Shown here piece by piece: positions 29,400-34,835 of a stretch of 34,835 nucleotides of DNA. The notes beneath the pieces are model-generated. The model was not told the DNA's origin and did no database searches. It saw nothing but the letters and a program-made list of their open reading frames with translations. Each line of letters starts with the position of its first letter. Position 1 is the stretch's first letter. The DNA is taken from NCBI GenBank assembly GCA_019410445.1, contig DXSO01000004.1, positions 1 to 34,835 on the forward strand, in the 5' to 3' direction. Origin of the DNA: Sutterella sp. Lineage in GTDB: Bacteria; Pseudomonadota; Gammaproteobacteria; Burkholderiales; Burkholderiaceae_F. The translations under genes were made by a program, and so were the position numbers.

Positions 29400-31439
29400 T
29401 TAAATAATGCTTGCCTTTTCGTAAGCTTGGCGAACAATGTCGGCTAATTGCATGTATCCACGCTGGCTTGATGCTGCTCCAATCACGGTCACAGAGTCCT
29501 CTGTTGGCAAACAACCGGAACGATCTTCGAGGTTAGGAGTACATTCTGCACAGATAACAACATGGTCAACGCGTATTGTTTGTCGATTGCCTCGATGTGG
29601 TCTATCTGAAATACGAACAGCATGATTATCGATGAGCTCAATATTGATGTTTTGGACGGTTTGAGCTCCTCTCATGCGCAGCCATGTCAGATCCCATCGA
29701 TTATGTACTTTAGCCAGAAGTTTTTTTGTAATTTCCGGATTGAGCTCAATGAGATATAACTGACGGAGTGCTCTATCAATTTCAGGCACAACCCCCAGCA
29801 CTCCACCTCCGTGTTCTTTCACGGATCCGATTCCCCAAGCATTTCTCCAAGACTGGACGGACCACTGATTTTCTGCTTTATTTTCGAGTAGAAAACGGCT
29901 GACAAACAGTGCAATACGCCCATTTCCCAAGACAGCTACTCTGTTGCCAACAGGTGTGTCGTTGAGAAGTTCTTCATAAGTTACAACATTGGAAGCGTTA
30001 ATGCCTGCAATATCGGGTATTTCTGGTTCACTTCCTGTGGCAACAATGTAGCGGTCGAATTCTTGGGTTTCTTTGAATTCTCGAAGATTGATCTTTTTGT
30101 TGTAAATTACGTTAACATTATTTATCTTTAGTTCATTTGTCAGTATTTTAAGCCAATTTTCGTACTTATTATTTTTTTCGACTTTACATAAAAAATGAAT
30201 TTGGCCTCCTAAAGCGTCACTCTTCTCAAATAAAGTGACGTGGTGACCTCGAGTGGCTGCGATCTTGGCAAAAAGCATGCCAGCTAGACCACCTCCAATG
30301 ACGGCAATTTTTTTTGGCCTCGGACTTTTGATTGTTGATAGAGGAAAATGTCCGAATTGCAGGGGATCGGTGAGATTTAATAATCGATGAGTTCGCAAAA
30401 CATCTGTAGGAACTCCACAGTCGTGATGGTCTATCCACGGACGTATAGAGCCTTGTATGATCCCTAATTTTTTACGAATGAATGATTTGTCGCCTAAAAG
30501 AGCTGAACTAAACGAAAATACTGCGTTACTGTGTTTTTTGCTGATTTCCTCCAGCACACCAAAGTCTTGGCTTGGATCACAGAAAAACACGGGTAAATCA
30601 GATGCTTGAGCTAAATCCTCATAGTCAGAGAGCCAGACGCCATCCGGTATGGCGTGAGAATGGGTCGGTACGCGTTCGTCGAATCCGTTAGCTACCCCAA
30701 TAAGATAATCAGCGCCGGCAATGCGAAGCATTTGGATAAGTCTTAAAACCTCTTCCCAATTTGCTCCCTTCGGAGAGAAATCAATGAGATTGAAGCGAAC
30801 TCCCAATGCCTTGGTTTCGCCGATAGTCTTTTTGCAGCTTCGAACAATTTCCAAAAGCAGCCGAAATCTCCCAAGTTGGTTTTTTCCCCATGTGTCCTGT
30901 CTTCGATTGACTGCTGGACTGAGAAATGAGGCAATGAACGACCGTCCAGAGGCATTAATTTCGATTGCGTCAAATCCGACGTCAACAGCCTTCTGCGCAC
31001 AATGTGTAAATTGACGAATTATTCGTCGAATAAGAAAGCTAGGTGCAGCATGAAATGTTTTTCCAGTGTGCCGAGAAACTCCGGACATACTTGAAACAGG
31101 GAAAATGCTTTTGGCATCTTGACCAACATGGTTTAGTTGCAGAGCTGTGCGACAGTCAAAACCGCGAACAGCATCGATGATTTTTTTATAGCGGCGGAAG
31201 TCATCGGAGCAAGCAGCTACTGTGGTTTCACTTTGTTTGGCTAGCCAATTGATTGCTGGAGAAAAGACAGTTATCAAACTGACTCCATCAGCTGCGGTAT
31301 TGGAATAAAAATCTGCCAACAGAGCAAGGTTGGGTAGATTCTCCAACCCTGTGTTGATTGGTGCAGCTGTCAACCGATTTTTCAAATGCATTGGGCCGCA
31401 GTTGATTGGTTGAAGCAAGTGATGCCATTGATTCAGCAT
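29400..31439 (-). CDS. FadH-like two-domain flavoprotein lacking Fe-S and catalytic residues
   Basis: This 679-residue protein has the layout of 2,4-dienoyl-CoA reductase/old-yellow-enzyme flavoproteins. An N-terminal FMN TIM barrel (LKNRLTAAPINTGLE, TALQLNHVGQ, VNRRQDTWG) is followed by a Rossmann FAD domain (IAVIGGGLAGMLFAKIAATRGHHVTLFEK, near residue 378) and an NAD(P)H subdomain (VAVLGNGRIALF). Aligned to E. coli FadH, the CxxCxxxC...C [4Fe-4S] motif between the domains is absent (only C341 remains in WIDHHDCGVPT). Catalytic Tyr166 aligns with S167, and His252 with F253. The usual reductase mechanism is therefore unlikely. Residual FMN/FAD binding is possible; the function is unknown. It is 21 bases after the 5'-nucleotidase gene. 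Its terminator is at 29280. Confidence 0.8.
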   Translation of the reverse strand: MLNQWHHLLQPINCGPMHLKNRLTAAPINTGLENLPNLALLADFYSNTAADGVSLITVFSPAINWLAKQSETTVAACSDDFRRYKKIIDAVRGFDCRTALQLNHVGQDAKSIFPVSSMSGVSRHTGKTFHAAPSFLIRRIIRQFTHCAQKAVDVGFDAIEINASGRSFIASFLSPAVNRRQDTWGKNQLGRFRLLLEIVRSCKKTIGETKALGVRFNLIDFSPKGANWEEVLRLIQMLRIAGADYLIGVANGFDERVPTHSHAIPDGVWLSDYEDLAQASDLPVFFCDPSQDFGVLEEISKKHSNAVFSFSSALLGDKSFIRKKLGIIQGSIRPWIDHHDCGVPTDVLRTHRLLNLTDPLQFGHFPLSTIKSPRPKKIAVIGGGLAGMLFAKIAATRGHHVTLFEKSDALGGQIHFLCKVEKNNKYENWLKILTNELKINNVNVIYNKKINLREFKETQEFDRYIVATGSEPEIPDIAGINASNVVTYEELLNDTPVGNRVAVLGNGRIALFVSRFLLENKAENQWSVQSWRNAWGIGSVKEHGGGVLGVVPEIDRALRQLYLIELNPEITKKLLAKVHNRWDLTWLRMRGAQTVQNINIELIDNHAVRISDRPHRGNRQTIRVDHVVICAECTPNLEDRSGCLPTEDSVTVIGAASSQRGYMQLADIVRQAYEKASII

Positions 31440-31460
31440 ACGATGTGCCTTCTTAGCTTG

Positions 31461-32396
31461 TCAGTGCACGAAGTTATTGATGCCAAAGGGTACAAGGACG
31501 CTCGGAACCGTAGCACTGGTACTTTCCACATGCTTGAGTTGATCATCAAAGTAAATGTGGGGTTTTAGAACATCAAGGACGCGTTTTTTGGGTAATCCGT
31601 CCATCAAAAAAAGTTCTGCGGCACTCATACCAAAGCTTTTGAGACTGGTTATGAGACGTTCTTCATTCATTGCACCTCGGGCTGTGACGATGGAAACACG
31701 AAGAACCGGTTTAAAGTAGGGATCCCCTTTTCCTCTTTCGGCGTCCAAAGCCTGGAATTGCCCGAGCTTCGTAAAAAGTCGGTGCATCGGACCGGGTTGA
31801 TGCGGAATATCACGATTACGGTGTTCATGCAGAGAAAAGCCTTGAATTCCTTCTTTATGGAAGGCTTTTTCAGCTTCATCATCAATCACGACGCCGTCAA
31901 AGTCAAAAGCAATACGGAGTTCGTCATCCGTTTCTTCTTCCGTTTGTGCCAGAGAAGTTGGAATAACGAGACCGGCAGGCTGCCCTTTTGCGATTGCTGT
32001 AAATACGTTTTCTTTGTTTGCACTCAAAAACAAAGAAGCATCGAACGCTTGCAGATAAGGAAATGTTGATTGACCAGAGGTAAAAGCACCGGCTGTAATC
32101 GGAAGGTCATAAGCTCGACAGGAGTTAAAAAAACGCTGTCCCGTTTCTGGAGTGTTTCTGCTTAAGACAACGACCCGGAATGGGTGTTTTTCGCCAAAAA
32201 GAGTATTGATGCGAAGGAGTTTTCGAATGAAACGGAAGGCTGTTCCAGGTTCGAGAGGTTCATTGGCGTGTTGTACTTGCCATGTACGGTAAGCATCCAC
32301 TCCTTGCTCTTCAAAAATGCGATGTTCATTTTCCAAGTTGAACAGTGCTCGGGAACTTACGGCAATGACAATTTGCTGTTCGATCGGCGTACTCAT
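31461..32396 (-). CDS. Cytosolic 5'-nucleotidase family protein (PF06189-like)
   Basis: This 311-residue protein resembles the bacterial homologues of cytosolic 5'-nucleotidase I. The N-terminal IVIAVSSRALFNLENEHRIFEEQG and FRVVVLSRNTPETGQRFFNS blocks fit. A HAD-type AFDFDGVVIDDEAE (near residue 168) holds the phosphate-accepting Asp, SIVTARGA is the second motif, and PHIYFDDQLKHV supplies the last acidic motif. It should dephosphorylate nucleoside monophosphates. The ATG at 32396 is the only reasonable start, but it lies just nine bases after the gyrB terminator's T-run and has no clear Shine-Dalgarno sequence. The FadH-like gene follows 21 bases downstream. Confidence 0.83.
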   Translation of the reverse strand: MSTPIEQQIVIAVSSRALFNLENEHRIFEEQGVDAYRTWQVQHANEPLEPGTAFRFIRKLLRINTLFGEKHPFRVVVLSRNTPETGQRFFNSCRAYDLPITAGAFTSGQSTFPYLQAFDASLFLSANKENVFTAIAKGQPAGLVIPTSLAQTEEETDDELRIAFDFDGVVIDDEAEKAFHKEGIQGFSLHEHRNRDIPHQPGPMHRLFTKLGQFQALDAERGKGDPYFKPVLRVSIVTARGAMNEERLITSLKSFGMSAAELFLMDGLPKKRVLDVLKPHIYFDDQLKHVESTSATVPSVLVPFGINNFVH

Positions 32397-32404
32397 GGTA
32401 TCTA

Positions 32405-32442
32405 GATAAAAAGGCCTGTCAGTTGATTTTACCGACAGGCCT
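32405..32442 (-). terminator. Terminator of gyrB, next to the following start codon
   Basis: AGGCCTGTC (32412-32420) pairs with GACAGGCCT (32434-32442), with further pairing inside, and on the minus strand leads into a T-run (32412-32408). The stem ends about 12 bases before the 5'-nucleotidase ATG. Confidence 0.85.
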
Positions 32443-32478
32443 ATCGTTCAATGCGCAACTGTTTTAGGGAATCGACAC

Positions 32479-34835
32479 TTAGATATCGAGGTTGCTCACA
32501 AAAATCGCATTGTCTTCAATAAATTCGCGACGCGGTTCAACTTCATCGCCCATTAACATCGAAAAGATGTCGTCAGCTTTGCTGGCATCCTCAAGGCGAA
32601 CTCGAAGCAGTCGGCGAGTTTTGGGATTCATTGTGGTTTCGTACAACTCCTCTGATCCCATTTCACCCAAGCCTTTGTAGCGTTGTTTTTTGACGCCGGC
32701 TTCGGCCTGGTCCATGAACCACTTTACTGCTTCCCCAAAATTCTTGACTGGTTGCGAAGAGTCACCGCGCACTGCTCGAGCGCCGTCTTCGACGACTCCC
32801 TTCAGTGCGATGGCAGCAGTACGCAGAATTTGATACTCGTTGGAACGCAGGAACTCTGGTTCTATGAACGTTGTGTGAGTATTGCCGTAAATGTAGTGAC
32901 TGATACGGATGCGGACACGATCTTTTTCAGGATCGTGTTCGGCAACGACCTTAATTTCAGGATCACGAATAGCGTCTTCCAGAGCTGTTGCGCAGTCTTG
33001 AGCGGTTTGCAGATCTGTCAGATCAATTTCAATACCGGAAGATATAGCCAACAAAGCGGAGCGATCAATGACCAAACTCAAACGTTCGATAACTGACTTG
33101 GACTGCTCGAATTCGGCAATCATATTTTCGAGTTCTGTACCGCGCAAGCAGATACCTGCCTCGAAGTCAGCACTATTGCGGTACAGCGCAGCACCATCAA
33201 GAGCAATGTCAAGAAGATATCGCTCCATTTCAGCATCGTCTTTGATATAAATCTTGTTTTCCAGATTATTCTTTCCACGACGCCCTGTCAGTACACCGTA
33301 CAACGGAGGTTGGGCGATGTAAACGTGACCACGCTCAAGCAGTTGGGGCATTTGACGATAAAAGAACGTCAAAAGCAATGTGCGAATGTGTGCACCGTCA
33401 ACGTCAGCATCGGTCATCAAAATGATGCGATGGTATCGCAGTTTTTCAACATCAAAGTCTTCTTTGAGTTGAGTGCCCAAAGCAAGAACCAAGGTCTTAA
33501 TTTGTTCAGAATCCAGCAGTTTGTCGACAGAAGCTTTTTCAACATTCAGTATCTTGCCGCGAAGCGGAAGAATGGCTTGAAATTCGCGATCACGTCCTGT
33601 TTTAGCTGATCCACCTGCAGAATCACCCTCCACGATAAAGATTTCACTAGCTGCCGGGTCTTTGCTTGAGCAATCGGCGAGTTTGCCAGGAAGTCCTCCT
33701 CCAATGACTTGTTTACGAGTGACTTCGCGGGCTTTGCGCGCTGCTTCTCGTGCTCGGGCAGCTGTGACAATCTTGTTGCAGATTTCTTTTGCTTGATCAG
33801 GGTGTTCTTCCAGAAAAGTGGTAAGTCCTTCTGATACAGCAGCATTAACGGCCGGCTGTACTTCGCTGGTAACGAGCTTATCCTTAGTTTGAGAACTAAA
33901 GGAAGGTTGAGGAACCTTTACAGAGAGGACGCAGGTCAGACCTTCTCGCATGTCCTCACTGGCGATGTCGAATTTATCTCCTTTTTTGAGAATGTCGTTG
34001 TTGGCAATGTATTTGCGGATGACATTACTCATAGCTACGCGCAAGCCTGTGACGTGTGTACCGCCGTCGCGTTGAGGAATGTTGTTGGTATACGCCGCAA
34101 GCGACTCGTTGTACGAGTCGTTCCATTGCATTGCCACTTCCACATAAACCGGGATCTCTTTCGTGCTGTCTTTAGCACTTTTTTGCATCACGGTCTTCTG
34201 GATGTAGACGGGATCCTTATGGATTGCCTTGCGCGTGGTGTTTTTAAACAAAACGAAGCTTTTGACGCCACCTTCGCTCTCCAACAAGACATGACGGGCG
34301 GTACGTTCATCTGTCAGTTCAATGTCGACGCCGGAATTCAGGAAGGAAAGTTCACGCAGACGATTAAGCAGAGTTTCATAGTCAAACTCCACCACAGGTT
34401 GGAAAATGTCGGCATCCGGTAGGAAATGCACCTCGGTACCACGTTTGTTGGTTTGTCCGAGGACTTTCATCGGGCTGACTTCAATCAGTTCACCGGTATG
34501 CGGATCAGACTGCTTTTCAACGATTCGGTCGACAACGGCACCGTGATCAAATTTCAATGCATGCGTTATTCCATCGCGATGCACCTTAAGTTCGAGCCAC
34601 TTGGAAAGCGCGTTGACGCAGGAAACGCCAACACCATGCAATCCTCCCGAAATCTTGTAGCCGTTGTCATCGAACTTGCCGCCGGCGTGCAATTCTGTTA
34701 ATGCGATTTCAGCAGCCGAGCGTTTCGGTTCGTGTTTGTCGTCAAATTTAATGGCTGTAGGAATGCCTCGGCCGTCATCGATTACGCTGACGGAGTTGTC
34801 CATGTGAATGGTGACATAGACTTTCGATGCAAACC
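32479..34835 (-). CDS. gyrB: DNA gyrase subunit B (N-terminus outside window)
   Basis: The frame continues upstream of the apparent Met at 34803 to the window edge (VYVTIHMDNSVSVIDDGRGIPT), so roughly the first 60 residues are missing. Visible are the ATPase Bergerat fold motifs (DDGRGIP, GGLHGVGVSCVNALS), the transducer, and the TOPRIM domain with EGDSAGGSAKTGRDREFQAI, PLRGKILNVEKA and LMTDADVDGAHIRTLLL. The C-terminal insertion typical of proteobacterial GyrB is present, and the end is FIEDNAIFVSNLDI. GyrB is the ATPase half of gyrase, introducing negative supercoils. It has its own terminator. Relative to the DnaA-box cluster at 29 kb it is transcribed towards the candidate origin. Confidence 0.98.
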   Translation of the reverse strand, partial: FASKVYVTIHMDNSVSVIDDGRGIPTAIKFDDKHEPKRSAAEIALTELHAGGKFDDNGYKISGGLHGVGVSCVNALSKWLELKVHRDGITHALKFDHGAVVDRIVEKQSDPHTGELIEVSPMKVLGQTNKRGTEVHFLPDADIFQPVVEFDYETLLNRLRELSFLNSGVDIELTDERTARHVLLESEGGVKSFVLFKNTTRKAIHKDPVYIQKTVMQKSAKDSTKEIPVYVEVAMQWNDSYNESLAAYTNNIPQRDGGTHVTGLRVAMSNVIRKYIANNDILKKGDKFDIASEDMREGLTCVLSVKVPQPSFSSQTKDKLVTSEVQPAVNAAVSEGLTTFLEEHPDQAKEICNKIVTAARAREAARKAREVTRKQVIGGGLPGKLADCSSKDPAASEIFIVEGDSAGGSAKTGRDREFQAILPLRGKILNVEKASVDKLLDSEQIKTLVLALGTQLKEDFDVEKLRYHRIILMTDADVDGAHIRTLLLTFFYRQMPQLLERGHVYIAQPPLYGVLTGRRGKNNLENKIYIKDDAEMERYLLDIALDGAALYRNSADFEAGICLRGTELENMIAEFEQSKSVIERLSLVIDRSALLAISSGIEIDLTDLQTAQDCATALEDAIRDPEIKVVAEHDPEKDRVRIRISHYIYGNTHTTFIEPEFLRSNEYQILRTAAIALKGVVEDGARAVRGDSSQPVKNFGEAVKWFMDQAEAGVKKQRYKGLGEMGSEELYETTMNPKTRRLLRVRLEDASKADDIFSMLMGDEVEPRREFIEDNAIFVSNLDI

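Overview
The window looks like chromosomal DNA of a Gram-negative betaproteobacterium, most likely Burkholderiales of the Sutterellaceae type (Sutterella/Parasutterella-like, inference). Pointers are three general porins ending in Phe, a GatCAB operon, a DUF3683-type FAD/Fe-S oxidoreductase followed by a HIT gene, the dacA-ybeD-lipB-lipA arrangement, and Tat-exported respiratory flavoprotein plus multihaem cytochrome genes with a menaquinone gene (menA). No tRNA, rRNA, insertion sequence, prophage or CRISPR array was seen.

Region 1 (1-8300) is an envelope and anaerobic-respiration block. It holds the 3' end of a porin, a Tat-exported DUF169 protein behind a structured leader, a second porin, an unrecognised 211-residue protein, a Tat-exported flavocytochrome-c-type flavoprotein with a separate tetrahaem cytochrome gene, and a third, convergent porin. 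Region 2 (8300-15300) holds gatCAB with a DUF805 gene (minus strand), rlpA with a small unknown protein (plus strand), and ilvA (minus strand). Region 3 (15558-19977) holds a DUF3683 oxidoreductase gene split by a one-base frameshift, then a HIT gene. Region 4 (20082-22355, minus strand) is birA-coaX-SPOR.

Region 5 (22388-27148, plus strand) is a tightly packed run: alpha/beta hydrolase, a PBP5/DacA-like protein whose catalytic motifs are all replaced, ybeD, lipB, menA and lipA. Region 6 (27250-28735, minus strand) holds a DolP-like BON lipoprotein and a Crp/Fnr-like regulator. It is followed by a gene-free stretch dense in DnaA boxes (28856-29250), the best candidate for the replication origin. 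Region 7 (29400-34835, minus strand) holds a FadH-like flavoprotein lacking the usual Fe-S and catalytic residues, a cytosolic 5'-nucleotidase, and gyrB running off the window.

The most notable points are the apparently inactive DacA homologue in a lipoate/menaquinone gene run, the oriC-like DnaA-box cluster whose nearest DNA-metabolism gene is a gyrB pointing towards it, the degenerate FadH-like protein, the frameshifted DUF3683 gene, and the Tat-exported DUF169 protein with a folded leader. All functional calls come from reading motifs; no database search was run.
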